Part shown: positions 16,912 to 25,531 of the stretch, piece by piece
How the letters are laid out: the number at the start of each line of letters is the position of its first letter
How positions within the stretch are numbered: the first letter of the stretch is position 1
Assembly: GCA_964371075.1 (NCBI GenBank)
Contig: CAYJKN010000007.1
Location: 186,001 to 250,000 of the forward strand
Length of the DNA stretch: 64,000 bases
Direction of reading: 5' to 3'
From: UTCHB3 sp964371075
Lineage (GTDB): Bacteria; Bacteroidota; Ignavibacteria; Ignavibacteriales; Ignavibacteriaceae
Program-made: the position numbers and the translations under genes
The notes under the pieces: generated by a model
Database searches by the model: none
What the model was told of the DNA's origin: nothing
What the model saw: only the letters and a program-made list of their open reading frames with translations

Positions 16912-18183
16912 TTATTTGGTAAGCACTATCCTTTTAACTTTGTAAAGTGCCTCCTGCATATGATTCATTGTAACTCTGATTGAGTTGATCCCCTCTCTCA
17001 GGTCCCAACCGTTTGTGTAGATCACAAGTGTAACGTCAGTTACGGGGTCGTGTATCATTTGGGAGAGGTATCCCTCGTGTGCACCGGTGTGTCCATATCC
17101 AAGCATGTTGATATTGTTCACTCCACATCCATAAAGAGACAATGTGCCGGGTGTTGTGGGCAGACAGTTAAGCATTGTCGAATAAACTGTATTGGAGGAT
17201 AAAACTCCCTCACCTTTAAGCAATTTCCTTATAAACATGGCAAGGTCGGAAGGGGTTGTAACCAGATTTCCTTCAGCAACATTTCCCGATATGTTGGATA
17301 CTGAAACATCTTGAATCGTTCCCGGAATGTGCACAAAGCCGGGAGCAAATGGTAAAGGAAGTTCACGGTCGGTTCCCAACGCAGGCATGGTGGAAGATAT
17401 CAATCCCATCGGTTTGATAATCTCATCAGTAATGAATTGGCCGTAAGATTTGCCGGAAATTCTCTCAATTATCTTCCCGAGCATCGAGTACCCTGTGTTA
17501 CTGTAGTGAAACGAAGCTCCCGGTCTGAAATAATATAGTCCCGTGGTGGCAACCACTCCAACCATTTCATCAAAAGTGAAAGTGTGGGTGGGGTTTGTCA
17601 CTTTAATATATTCCATATACCAGTCATTTTTATAAGGAACAGATGCACTTATACTATCAGGAATCATATCATTTGCGACATCAAAAACTCCCGCTCTGTG
17701 TTGCAATAATTGCAAAATGGTGATTTCGTTTTTGAATGGAATCGCATAATTTTGATCTTCAGGAACATAGGTCATAGTTGTTCCCGGAATTGTATCTGTT
17801 ATTTTGTGATTGATGTTCAGCCGTCCTCTTTGGTGTAAAAGCAGAATGGCTGCTGAAGTGAAAGTTTTTGTGTTGCTTGCAGCTCTGAAATGTGTGTTTG
17901 GTGTCACGGCAGTTGCAAACCCTGTCTGCTGAAACACCTGCCCTCCGGGATAAATCACCTGAAGTGCAAGTCCCCCGGGAAACTCGGGATCTGCCTTTTT
18001 AATCGAATCAAGCGCAACTTCAAGCACCCTTTTTACCTGATCCGAATAATTTGTTGTTGGTGTTCCTACGCCGGTTTCATCTTTGCAGGAAACAAACAAT
18101 AAAGAAAATAAGATGGAAATCATCACAAAAAACGACTTTTGTGAATATTTCTCTGTAACTGAGTTTGAGTTTAACATCGCCAT
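16912..18183 (-). CDS. Class C beta-lactamase-fold serine hydrolase (lipoprotein)
   Basis: A 423-aa DD-peptidase/esterase-like protein. The lipobox is LLFVSC (about residue 33). Active-site motifs of the beta-lactamase superfamily are present: SNTK (S-x-x-K) in FRAASNTKTFTSAAILLL, the Tyr motif YSNTGYSMLG, and HTGAHEGY in place of KTG. Such proteins are usually D-alanyl-D-alanine carboxypeptidases or esterases; a resistance role is not implied. GGAG precedes the ATG at 18183. It stands alone between unrelated genes. Confidence 0.88.
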   Translation of the reverse strand: MAMLNSNSVTEKYSQKSFFVMISILFSLLFVSCKDETGVGTPTTNYSDQVKRVLEVALDSIKKADPEFPGGLALQVIYPGGQVFQQTGFATAVTPNTHFRAASNTKTFTSAAILLLHQRGRLNINHKITDTIPGTTMTYVPEDQNYAIPFKNEITILQLLQHRAGVFDVANDMIPDSISASVPYKNDWYMEYIKVTNPTHTFTFDEMVGVVATTGLYYFRPGASFHYSNTGYSMLGKIIERISGKSYGQFITDEIIKPMGLISSTMPALGTDRELPLPFAPGFVHIPGTIQDVSVSNISGNVAEGNLVTTPSDLAMFIRKLLKGEGVLSSNTVYSTMLNCLPTTPGTLSLYGCGVNNINMLGYGHTGAHEGYLSQMIHDPVTDVTLVIYTNGWDLREGINSIRVTMNHMQEALYKVKRIVLTK

Positions 18184-18392
18184 ATAATCTCCGGGTGAAA
18201 AACTGAATTGGACATTTATTGCGATTAAATATTATGTTAAAATATCTAATTTAAAATTGGATGTTAAAACTAAAATTATTTCAATTAATAAACAAATTAA
18301 TAAACCATTCAATTAAAATAAAATTTTGATTTAGATAAAATAATGATTAGATTCCTTCCGTCCCTGATAAAAACTTTTTCATCGAGGTTAAT

Positions 18393-18875
18393 ATGGATCG
18401 TTTATTTCATTTATCCATTTTCTTCTTTACGCTCACCACACTAATCATTAGCCAGCCACAAACTAATATCACTGCCGACTACAACACCGGACAAACTACC
18501 CGCAAAAACACCTTTGCAGCAATAGCAGTTGACCGGAATAACGATCGGGTAATAGTGGGAGCAGTTACTGATTATAATAGCCTGTCGGAAGCATGTGCAA
18601 GGGCAGAGGAACAGTGTAAACTTCGTGGTGGTTACTATCCAACAGTGGTACTTGCCTGGGAGGGTGGAGGCTGCGCCTACATCATATTTCAAAACAAATT
18701 TGCCGGCATCTATTCCTGGTCATTAAGAGAAACCGAGGCAGTCGCCAAATCGGAAGCTATGACTGCATACCTCAAGCTGACTGAAGGTACCGCCTCAGAC
18801 ATAGGAGCAGGCGTTTGCAACAGCGGCTACATCTCCAATCTTAAAATCCACATCAGACCCAACGGCGGGTTTTGA
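18393..18875 (+). CDS. Secreted DUF4189-like protein
   Basis: A 160-aa exported protein with a signal peptide (MDRLFHLSIFFFTLTTLIIS). The core is NTFAAIAVDRNNDRVIVGAV, then SLSEACARAEEQCKLRGGYY and WEGGGCAYIIF: the A-x-A-x-x-x-C pattern of DUF4189 domains, which may be disulfide bonded. Function is unknown. GAGG lies five bases before the ATG. It is the last intact gene before the ATPase/DUF262 locus and is on the other strand. Confidence 0.65.
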   Translation: MDRLFHLSIFFFTLTTLIISQPQTNITADYNTGQTTRKNTFAAIAVDRNNDRVIVGAVTDYNSLSEACARAEEQCKLRGGYYPTVVLAWEGGGCAYIIFQNKFAGIYSWSLRETEAVAKSEAMTAYLKLTEGTASDIGAGVCNSGYISNLKIHIRPNGGF

Positions 18876-18921
18876 GGATTTTGGAGGCTTTGCACCGGAA
18901 GTCAAATTGTATATTGGTTTA

Positions 18922-18976
18922 GAAACCACGATACAAACTCTTGCTAAGTAGTCATCGATACCACCTTGAACTCCAG
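18922..18976 (-). pseudogene. Decayed 3' end of a second AAA-DUF4143 ATPase gene
   Basis: The minus strand reads EFKVVSMTT-stop-QEFVS. It aligns base for base with the last codons of the intact gene (EFKVVSVNNYHEFVL, around 19115-19155), with about six differences in 44 bases and an in-frame stop. Nothing else of this copy survives. Confidence 0.65.
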
Positions 18977-18983
18977 CCGATAG

Positions 18984-19003
18984 ACTGTGGTTTTAACCAC
19001 AGT
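18984..19003. repeat. 20-bp perfect inverted repeat
   Basis: ACTGTGGTT, two T, then its exact complement AACCACAGT. A similar palindrome lies at 24768-24787 (core CTGTG...TTTTAA...CACAG). The two bracket the ATPase and both DUF262 genes. Confidence 0.7.
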
Positions 19004-19026
19004 AAAATGCAAATATCTCGGGGCTC

Positions 19027-19081
19027 TTGAACGAATTTAGCTAAATTCGTTCAGTGCATTGAATGAATTTAGGTGAATTGG
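19027..19081. repeat. Direct repeat copy A with 24-bp palindrome
   Basis: A 55-base element matching 49 of 55 bases of the copy at 20255-20309. It starts TTGAACGAATTTAG followed by its complement, a perfect 24-bp palindrome centred on AGCT, then a second TTGAATGAATTT half site 32 bases later. It lies just downstream of the ATPase gene. Confidence 0.85.
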
Positions 19082-19110
19082 TTCAATTGATAGATTTTCG
19101 CGCTTCTAAT

Positions 19111-20238
19111 TCACAAAACAAACTCATGGTAATTATTCACCGATACCACCTTAAACTCCGATTCAGGATATGCTGCTGAGAAGGCAACAGGAAATTTTGC
19201 TTTCTCCTTATTAAATTTGAACTCATAAGCAAAAAGTTTACCTCCTCTTTCCTCTATCCAGTCGATCTCCTGTTTGTCATAAGTGCGCCAGAAAAAGTTG
19301 TTTGACAGTACATTCTGATACTCCTGAAACTTGATTCTTTCACTTATGATAAAATTTTCCCAAAGACTTCCGGTATCGTTGCGCAGCCCAAGCGGATTTA
19401 GATTAGCAACCAGTGTGTTTCTTATTCCGTTATCGTAAAAATACCATTTTGAATTTTTAGTGATCTCTTTTCTGAGGTTACGAGAGAAGCCCTCAACCTT
19501 AAAAATTACATAGACCTTTGATAAAAGATCAAGATATTTTTCAACCGTGTTTCTTGCAATTCCAAGATTTGAAGATAGTTCACTCATAGACACTTCTGAT
19601 CCGGCCTGGAATGCAACAAGTCTTAAAAGATTGTTAATTACTCCTGCATTTTTTACACCTTCAAAAGACAAAAGATCTCGCAACAGATAATCATTCACCA
19701 GCTCCTTCAGATATTTGACCTTATCCTCTCTGTCGTGTATGGAGATAACCTCAGGATAGGAACCAAATACAAGTCGTTCCTCCAAAGCAGCTCTTTTTTC
19801 CGTAATTCCATAAAGCGGATCCAATTCCTGTTCACTCAATGGAAATAATCGAAATGTCCGGTTTCTCCCCGTCAAAGGTTCACCAAGTTTTCCGGTAAGA
19901 TCAAAAGCTGATGAACCTGTTACAATTATTCTGAGTCCCTGAATTGAGTCGATCATAAGTTTAAGTATTTTACCGATTTCAGGCACCTTCTGAGCTTCAT
20001 CAATCACTAAAAGTTTGGTTGTGCCAAGAATCTTTTCATAATTTGCCACCGACCTGTTTTCCAACAGCCTCTGCACCTCAAAATCCTCACCATTAAAAAA
20101 AATACTCGGTTCCGAAATCATCGAAACAATCTTTTTTAACAGGACAGTCTTTCCCGTTCTCCTTGCACCAAGCAAAATAACAACCTTCCCCGGCACAAGT
20201 GACTCGAGTATTACAGACTCAACTTTTCGGGTAATCAT
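19111..20238 (-). CDS. AAA ATPase with C-terminal DUF4143 domain (paralog 1)
   Basis: 375 aa. The AAA module has Walker A GARRTGKT (about residue 27), Walker B KLLVIDEAQ, and sensor-like IIVTGSSAFDL. A winged-helix segment (SELSSNLGIARNTVEKYLDL) lies in the middle, and the DUF4143 C-terminal domain carries YDNGIRN, GSLWENF and an ExD...ExK-type pair (KQEIDWIEE, FAYEFKFNKE), reminiscent of a PD-(D/E)xK nuclease fold. The biochemical role of this family is not settled. ATG at 20238 is preceded by GGAGAG; the upstream TTG lies inside that Shine-Dalgarno. Direct repeats flank the gene on both sides. A paralog is at 25518-26690. Confidence 0.9.
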   Translation of the reverse strand: MITRKVESVILESLVPGKVVILLGARRTGKTVLLKKIVSMISEPSIFFNGEDFEVQRLLENRSVANYEKILGTTKLLVIDEAQKVPEIGKILKLMIDSIQGLRIIVTGSSAFDLTGKLGEPLTGRNRTFRLFPLSEQELDPLYGITEKRAALEERLVFGSYPEVISIHDREDKVKYLKELVNDYLLRDLLSFEGVKNAGVINNLLRLVAFQAGSEVSMSELSSNLGIARNTVEKYLDLLSKVYVIFKVEGFSRNLRKEITKNSKWYFYDNGIRNTLVANLNPLGLRNDTGSLWENFIISERIKFQEYQNVLSNNFFWRTYDKQEIDWIEERGGKLFAYEFKFNKEKAKFPVAFSAAYPESEFKVVSVNNYHEFVL

Positions 20239-20254
20239 AAATCTCTCCAATTAA

Positions 20255-20309
20255 TTGAACAAATTTAGCTAAATTCGTTCAATCTATTGAATGAATTTGG
20301 GTGAAATGG
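20255..20309. repeat. Direct repeat copy B upstream of ATPase paralog 1
   Basis: The partner of 19027-19081, placed 17 bases before the ATPase start codon on the minus strand. It holds a near-perfect palindrome (one mismatch) and a second half site 32 bases on (TTGAAC at 20255, TTGAAT at 20287). The position suits an operator. Confidence 0.8.
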
Positions 20310-20386
20310 GGGAATTTATTTTTTTTCAGAATAAAAGTAAACTTTACCAGTGATTCAGACCCAAATTCTATCAGTCTTTTTACAAG

Positions 20387-22594
20387 TTAAAGGTGACTTT
20401 TTGAGTTCGCTTTATACTCCTCCGGGGTTACAGCCTTAACAAACCATTGTTCCTCAGAAAAGTCAAAGTACTTTATGGCTCTTTTGCAAAAATTAAATAT
20501 CGTCTGTGCATTCAATTGGGATTCTGCAAAATAAGTCCCCCTGATGATTTTGGGAGTCTTAAACTTACCGCCGACTTTTGACAAAAAAGTTGGATTTTTT
20601 AATGCAAACTCTTCAAATTTCACTGGGTCTAAATCATATAAGATATTTAAGGTCTCATTTAGAACATCTCGCCAAGATTTAACAGAAATATTCGTACCGT
20701 TGAAAGTTAACCCGATAGCATAGAGACCCGTAACGAATTTATTTGATTTTGGGGATACTTTGGGAGAACTTTCCATTCCTTTAGAATATTCCGGATTCTC
20801 TGACTCTTCGTCAACAAATGTGCCTTCTTCTGGAACCTGCATATTCCTCGAAATTGTTTTACCCATAGCTGATTCAATCCGTTTCAGAATTTGCTCTTTT
20901 CTGTCTTCAAAAAATGCATGGAAGTCATCTTGTTTCATTAGGTCCGGATCAACTAAATGAGTTTTCAAAATGGAATTGAATTCATCTTCCGATACTCCCA
21001 CTTCATTTTTCAGTTTCTCCAAGTACTTACTTGGTGCATCACCTCCGATTTTTCTATTAGTCCGTTCCGACAGTGGGGTTTTGTTAATTATACTGTCACA
21101 TTCCAACCAATTGATTCTGTTTTCACCACACCAGCGAACAGGGAATATGTGATGAATGTCAATTGCCTCGGAAAAATAAGTGCTAAAATCAATTTGTGTG
21201 GCCGATAACCAATCCTTTGTATGGCCGCTTAGCAAAAGGGCATAAACGCCTTTGTACGCCGCACTATTTCTCGTTCTGAGAGTTAGAAGCCGGGAAGGAA
21301 CAAAATTGGCTTCATAGATAGTTTTGGGTTCTTCTCCATTTTTTGTTATCCAGGCAAACATTTGTGTGAGGTCCAAGGCATAGCGTGTTTCAATTGCAGA
21401 GCCATATAACTCACCAAAAACTCCACACCAAAACCACCTCATCAATTTTTGTTTATTTCCCACTGTATTTATCTGATTACCAAGTTTTGCCAGAATCGCT
21501 GCCATGGGTACAAGTTGGGTACTATAAGGAAGATCGCGAGCGTTGTATATGTGGTTTTCCTGGAGTATCTTCGATGCGTTTATGTACCCTTGGACAATAA
21601 TATCTCTGTACTTTCGGTATTCTCCCAGCGTAAGAGCAAGCATGTCTTTTCTTCTAGCACTGACTGCGGACCTTACTTCGTCTTGTTGAGAGCCTCTCTT
21701 ATCATATGTTGATAATAAAGTGATCGACTGAATAATATCTGTATTACTTGTATTAGACAAAAGCTTGTAACTTGAAAATTTATTTCGAATTTCCTTCCAG
21801 TCTTCTTTCAGATCATAATCGTCAGATGCATATGTTGCAGTTAGCAGTTCGAAAATTGTGAGTGACACTCCTCCAGTATTCACCTTTTCAAACACTTGAC
21901 ATACCGCTTCTTTTGGATTTTCTTTAAACAGCTCGATTATTGGTAAATTATACTTATCAAATGTTCGTAAAATCCCTTTCTCGAAATTATCCCATAATGT
22001 ACTCTTAACTTGGTCCGGCTCCCAGTAACTTTTAAAGCTAGCTCGCCAGTCGTAAGGATCTCTAAATTTATTGATAGGAAACATACAGTTCTTAAATTCC
22101 TGTTGTTCATTCGACAAATCTAAAACGATGTCTCTACCAATATTCTCTGTGATGATCTTGTTTACTTTTACGGAAAAAATTGCCTCATCCATTGCTTGTT
22201 GCTCGTCGAGTGCCTTTACCATATCTATGTAATACCATCGACTGACCTGTGCCCCCTTGGAATTTTTAGTTTGTACTGCAGTTTGGGTGAACAAGGTTTG
22301 GAAAAGTGAAGTGATTCTTTGTTGACCATCCAGAATTAGATTTTCTGGGGTTTGTGGGTTTGAGTTTTGTACACCTTCGATGAGTTTGGTTTTGAATTTA
22401 ACATCGGGATTCCCTGTTTTTAGAAGCATAATTGCTCCGATTGGGAAGGATTTAGCAACGCTCGTGAGAAGATCAATGATCCTGTGATCATCCCACACCC
22501 AACCCCTCTGAAAGTCAGGGAGTTGTATTTTACCCAACTGAACATCTTTTAGGATTTCAAATAAATTTCTCTTGGTTGAATCAAATAATTCCAT
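20387..22594 (-). CDS. DUF262/DUF1524 GmrSD-like protein 1
   Basis: 735 aa. The N-terminal DUF262 domain has the ParB-like pattern PDFQRGWVWDDHRIIDLL, FPIGAIMLL and the signature ILDGQQRITSLFQTLF (about residue 85), a nucleotide-binding/hydrolysing site in GmrS-type proteins. A C-terminal DUF1524 HNH-like nuclease motif follows: AIDIHHIFPVRWC...NKTPLSERTNRKIGG (about 460-510). An extra C-terminal module of about 120 residues (from SNKFVTGLYAIGL) is unassigned. GmrSD and SspE are relatives that restrict modified phage DNA. AAGG precedes the ATG. It is 51 bases downstream of the second DUF262 gene in the same direction. Confidence 0.87.
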   Translation of the reverse strand: MELFDSTKRNLFEILKDVQLGKIQLPDFQRGWVWDDHRIIDLLTSVAKSFPIGAIMLLKTGNPDVKFKTKLIEGVQNSNPQTPENLILDGQQRITSLFQTLFTQTAVQTKNSKGAQVSRWYYIDMVKALDEQQAMDEAIFSVKVNKIITENIGRDIVLDLSNEQQEFKNCMFPINKFRDPYDWRASFKSYWEPDQVKSTLWDNFEKGILRTFDKYNLPIIELFKENPKEAVCQVFEKVNTGGVSLTIFELLTATYASDDYDLKEDWKEIRNKFSSYKLLSNTSNTDIIQSITLLSTYDKRGSQQDEVRSAVSARRKDMLALTLGEYRKYRDIIVQGYINASKILQENHIYNARDLPYSTQLVPMAAILAKLGNQINTVGNKQKLMRWFWCGVFGELYGSAIETRYALDLTQMFAWITKNGEEPKTIYEANFVPSRLLTLRTRNSAAYKGVYALLLSGHTKDWLSATQIDFSTYFSEAIDIHHIFPVRWCGENRINWLECDSIINKTPLSERTNRKIGGDAPSKYLEKLKNEVGVSEDEFNSILKTHLVDPDLMKQDDFHAFFEDRKEQILKRIESAMGKTISRNMQVPEEGTFVDEESENPEYSKGMESSPKVSPKSNKFVTGLYAIGLTFNGTNISVKSWRDVLNETLNILYDLDPVKFEEFALKNPTFLSKVGGKFKTPKIIRGTYFAESQLNAQTIFNFCKRAIKYFDFSEEQWFVKAVTPEEYKANSKSHL

Positions 22595-22645
22595 AATGTG
22601 CCTTCTTTAGAAATATCAAATGTTTGTGAATAAGTTATTCAACTC

Positions 22646-24649
22646 TTATGCATCATAATTAGGAAAGTAACGCGATCGGCGTTTTTTCTTTGCCGCTTCT
22701 AGTGTATCAACTTTTTCAAAACGGAATTTCGGTTCACCAGGGTATCGCCATTCCTTAAGAGCAAATTTGATCATGTTGGTCTCCCGGCGGTCAAACATCA
22801 CTTGAAGAATCTCTTGCCTTCTCTTTGCAGTTTCGTTTCTGCCAGTGAGGAGTTCATCCCTGGTAAGATGGAACAAATCAACAACTTCATCGATATGTTT
22901 TAAACGAAGAAGTTTCTTGGTATTTGATTCAATGATCTCAATCTTTTTACTGACATTCTTTGTCCCCAGTTTATTATTAAGTGCCTGATCTACCAATATA
23001 AAATTCCCCAGTCGACGCTTCTCTATGGATTCCTTATCAGGGAATAGCTCTTTGTTATCCACAGCGAGAATGTGTTCTTTTGTCAAATATTTATTTTCAC
23101 CGTTTTCAAACAATAGAGTTTCATAATTCCAATTAACAGTTTTAACCTGGTGCAGATTATTTTCATAAGCCGCTAAAAAGAATTTGAGAGATGACCATGA
23201 GTAGAAATCATAGGTTTCATTTTTATCGAGAGTCAAAGCTTCAACAAACTTTGACTCAGGGCAGTATCTTTCAATCAAATTGATGAGATGTTTTTTGATT
23301 CTCTCGAAATACTCTGGAAATTGTTGCAATTCCGTATTCAGTTCATTCAACCAATGTCCTTTATCGTCAAAATTTCGACCATAATAGATTTCAGAAGCAA
23401 GTCTGATGAGATAGTCCCTTTTCGTGTCTGAGCGATAAAAAATTTTCGGCATGCAATAAAAGCGGAAATTAAGTTTTTCCAAAACATCCAAAGTATTCAT
23501 TATGGCTTCCCTGCATTCGGGATAGACAATGTAAAATTCCATCAAGACCAAGAAAAGAGGCATGACACTCCCAACTGAACCATGATTTCTAAGTTTTTTA
23601 AAGATAACCTCAAGTTTTTCAGAGTAGAGGTCTTCACCCTGTTCCCTGTAATATCCGTCACTCTCATATAAAAACGAATAGACTAATGATGAATCATCTA
23701 AAAACAAATGATAAAGGAACAAGTCATTCCTTACCATTTCTATCCTTTCGCTTTCTTTCTCAATTTTATTCTGATAATACTCACCCCTCAAAATTATTCC
23801 TTGAATATAGTCTCTGAAATCTTTGTACAAGTCATCGGTATCTTTTTTAACCTTCCCAAAAATTACTCCAAAAGCAATTCGTACAAACTGATTCTCTTTT
23901 TGAATCGTATCAACACCGGCCTTTTCAAGATTGAATAAAATTCGTCCCCAGGATGAACTTATATCTGCGGTTAAGTCATCGAATTCGTGTACATGACAAA
24001 GATGAAGGAAGTAATTCTTAAATTTTTCGAGTTCTGAGAGTGCCTTTCCACGATTGTTTATTACCTCGAACATTGTGGTTGTTTCTCTTGCAGAAGAGGT
24101 TTCGAAAAAGATGAAACCCAATTGAGTTATAATGCCGTTAAATATCCTCTCAATATCTCGGTTTTCTTCCCTCAACCATTTATTGGCAGTTATATAACAT
24201 TTTTGCAATCTCTTGTTTGAGGCGGTTTCTTCAGGAAGTTCAATGTGATTTAAGATGTTTGAGTGGAAAAACTCATTGTCGTAATCACTTAATTGTAATG
24301 CAGTTTCATAACCTGATGCCATCTTTTTTATAATCGATTCGATCTTTTTTAACTTGGTTGGATCAATTTCCACAATCGCCCTTAATATCATCACACATGA
24401 GACAAGCCGTTGCTGACCGTCAACGATCTGAAATACATCCCCACCATTGGGGCGTTCAACCACGATGGTACCGGTAAAATGTTTATGTCCGGATTTGTTG
24501 TTGTGCATTTCAATATCTGTCAAAAGATCAATGATCTGTTCTTCATCCCAGGAATATCCTCTTTGGTAATCAGGTATCTCGAATTTTTTACCCTCAAATA
24601 ATTCCAATAATGAGATCAATTTTGCCGGTTCTGAATTTTTCTGTGTCAT
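22646..24649 (-). CDS. DUF262/DUF1524 GmrSD-like protein 2
   Basis: 667 aa. The DUF262 region shows FEIPDYQRGYSWDEEQIIDL, HFTGTIVV and FQIVDGQQRLVSCVMIL, with the DGQQR signature intact. A long helical middle follows. The DUF1524-type C-terminus has LTKEHILAV (His motif, about 525), RRLGNFILVDQALNNKLG and NVSKKIEII, the usual H...N...N-K order of the HNH-like nuclease. It is only distantly similar to its downstream neighbour, so this is a pair of different family branches rather than a recent duplication. A likely transcript runs 24649 to 20387 and perhaps into the ATPase gene. A restriction or phage-defence role is inferred from the family. Confidence 0.87.
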   Translation of the reverse strand: MTQKNSEPAKLISLLELFEGKKFEIPDYQRGYSWDEEQIIDLLTDIEMHNNKSGHKHFTGTIVVERPNGGDVFQIVDGQQRLVSCVMILRAIVEIDPTKLKKIESIIKKMASGYETALQLSDYDNEFFHSNILNHIELPEETASNKRLQKCYITANKWLREENRDIERIFNGIITQLGFIFFETSSARETTTMFEVINNRGKALSELEKFKNYFLHLCHVHEFDDLTADISSSWGRILFNLEKAGVDTIQKENQFVRIAFGVIFGKVKKDTDDLYKDFRDYIQGIILRGEYYQNKIEKESERIEMVRNDLFLYHLFLDDSSLVYSFLYESDGYYREQGEDLYSEKLEVIFKKLRNHGSVGSVMPLFLVLMEFYIVYPECREAIMNTLDVLEKLNFRFYCMPKIFYRSDTKRDYLIRLASEIYYGRNFDDKGHWLNELNTELQQFPEYFERIKKHLINLIERYCPESKFVEALTLDKNETYDFYSWSSLKFFLAAYENNLHQVKTVNWNYETLLFENGENKYLTKEHILAVDNKELFPDKESIEKRRLGNFILVDQALNNKLGTKNVSKKIEIIESNTKKLLRLKHIDEVVDLFHLTRDELLTGRNETAKRRQEILQVMFDRRETNMIKFALKEWRYPGEPKFRFEKVDTLEAAKKKRRSRYFPNYDA

Positions 24650-24767
24650 TTTTATCTCGAATGTTTTTAGTTTTGGCCCAAATCAAACCCGTACCGTCCG
24701 ATGTGGGAAGAATACACCCAATTAATAAAATTCTGATATCAATTGTTATTCACCACCAAACCAATAG

Positions 24768-24787
24768 CCTGTGTTTTTAAACACAGG
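24768..24787. repeat. 20-bp inverted repeat similar to 18984-19003
   Basis: CCTGTGTTT, two T, AAACACAGG. With the preceding ATAG it matches the context of the first palindrome. It lies in the 296-base gap 24650-24945, which otherwise holds only the imperfect palindrome at 24849-24870. Confidence 0.65.
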
Positions 24788-24848
24788 GCTTAAAAAGTAT
24801 TTTCCATTTCTATAACCAAGTAGCGTTCTGGTGATTTCCCCGAAACAA

Positions 24849-24870
24849 TTGTCACTTCATGAAGCGACAA
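24849..24870. repeat. Imperfect 22-bp inverted repeat
   Basis: TTGTCACTTCA followed by TGAAGCGACAA, one mismatched pair. It lies between the DUF262 gene and the methyltransferase stump. Function unknown. Confidence 0.5.
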
Positions 24871-24945
24871 TTTGAGAATGTCGAAATTGCTCCATAAACG
24901 ACATTTAGAACATAATTTTTCAATCTTCCTCACCTTCATTTAGCC

Positions 24946-25239
24946 TCATCGCAAACTCCATTCATTCTTTCCCCCATAACTACTCGAAATTGTGAGAATG
25001 GCATAAAATTCCCATTCCGATTGTGCGGATTTATATCGGTTATCTACAATTGTGAGTTTTCTGTTGAGGATTTGTGCGAGGAAATTCCCTGTACCGCATA
25101 CGGGTTCAAGGAATCGAGATTCGATTCGTTCTGTTTCGTTTTTTACGAGGTCGAGCATGGCATTCACCTCCCTTTCGGAAGTGAAGACTTCCCCATGGTC
25201 AGCTACCCGTTTTTTTGATTTTACCTGTTTGCTCTTCAT
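24946..25239 (-). pseudogene. Truncated N6-adenine DNA methyltransferase (R-M subunit M remnant)
   Basis: About 97 codons. The reading starts at the ATG at 25239 and shows the typical opening of type II/IIG methylase subunits: KKRVADHGEVFTSEREVNAM, then ETERIESRFLEPVCGTGNFL with SAM motif I (EPVCGTGNFL), and YKSAQSEWEFYAILTISSSY. The frame then ends after SSSYGGKNEWSLR where the intact family continues for hundreds of residues. The catalytic NPPY region is absent and no continuation is seen downstream. It is read as the stump of a lost restriction-modification gene beside the DUF262 pair. Confidence 0.75.
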
Positions 25240-25381
25240 TATAAATTTTAGCGATGCTCCATGAGGCATTTAAAATGGTAAATAATGGTAATAGCAAAAT
25301 AATAAAATATTATTAATTTAATGGGATTTGAGGACGAATGGGGAATTTTTATTCTTCTACGAACTTTCCATCCCCTCTCCA

Positions 25382-25531
25382 GGTTAATCGTTTTCCAGCC
25401 GGCAATCGGGACGATTACCACTCCTCACCCTAACATAAAAAAAATAATACTTAATACCTCATACCTAATACCTGTTCATGTGTATCCGCGTCCCCTAAAC
25501 ATAACTACATTGTTGGATTATTTGATTATTG
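25382..25531. repeat. Mosaic intergenic repeats
   Basis: Fills most of the 278-base gap 25240-25517. It contains the GGCAATCGGGACGATTACCA module (25382-25434), TAATACCT-type tandem units (about 25449-25472) and a decayed GGATTATTG stretch (25510-25531). The modules recur at 26866, 26963 and 31196. Confidence 0.75.

Noticed and set aside
16912..18183. Antibiotic-resistance beta-lactamase
   Set aside because: The class C fold motifs are shared with DD-peptidases and esterases, the third motif is HTG rather than KTG, and the protein is a lipoprotein. A resistance role cannot be claimed.
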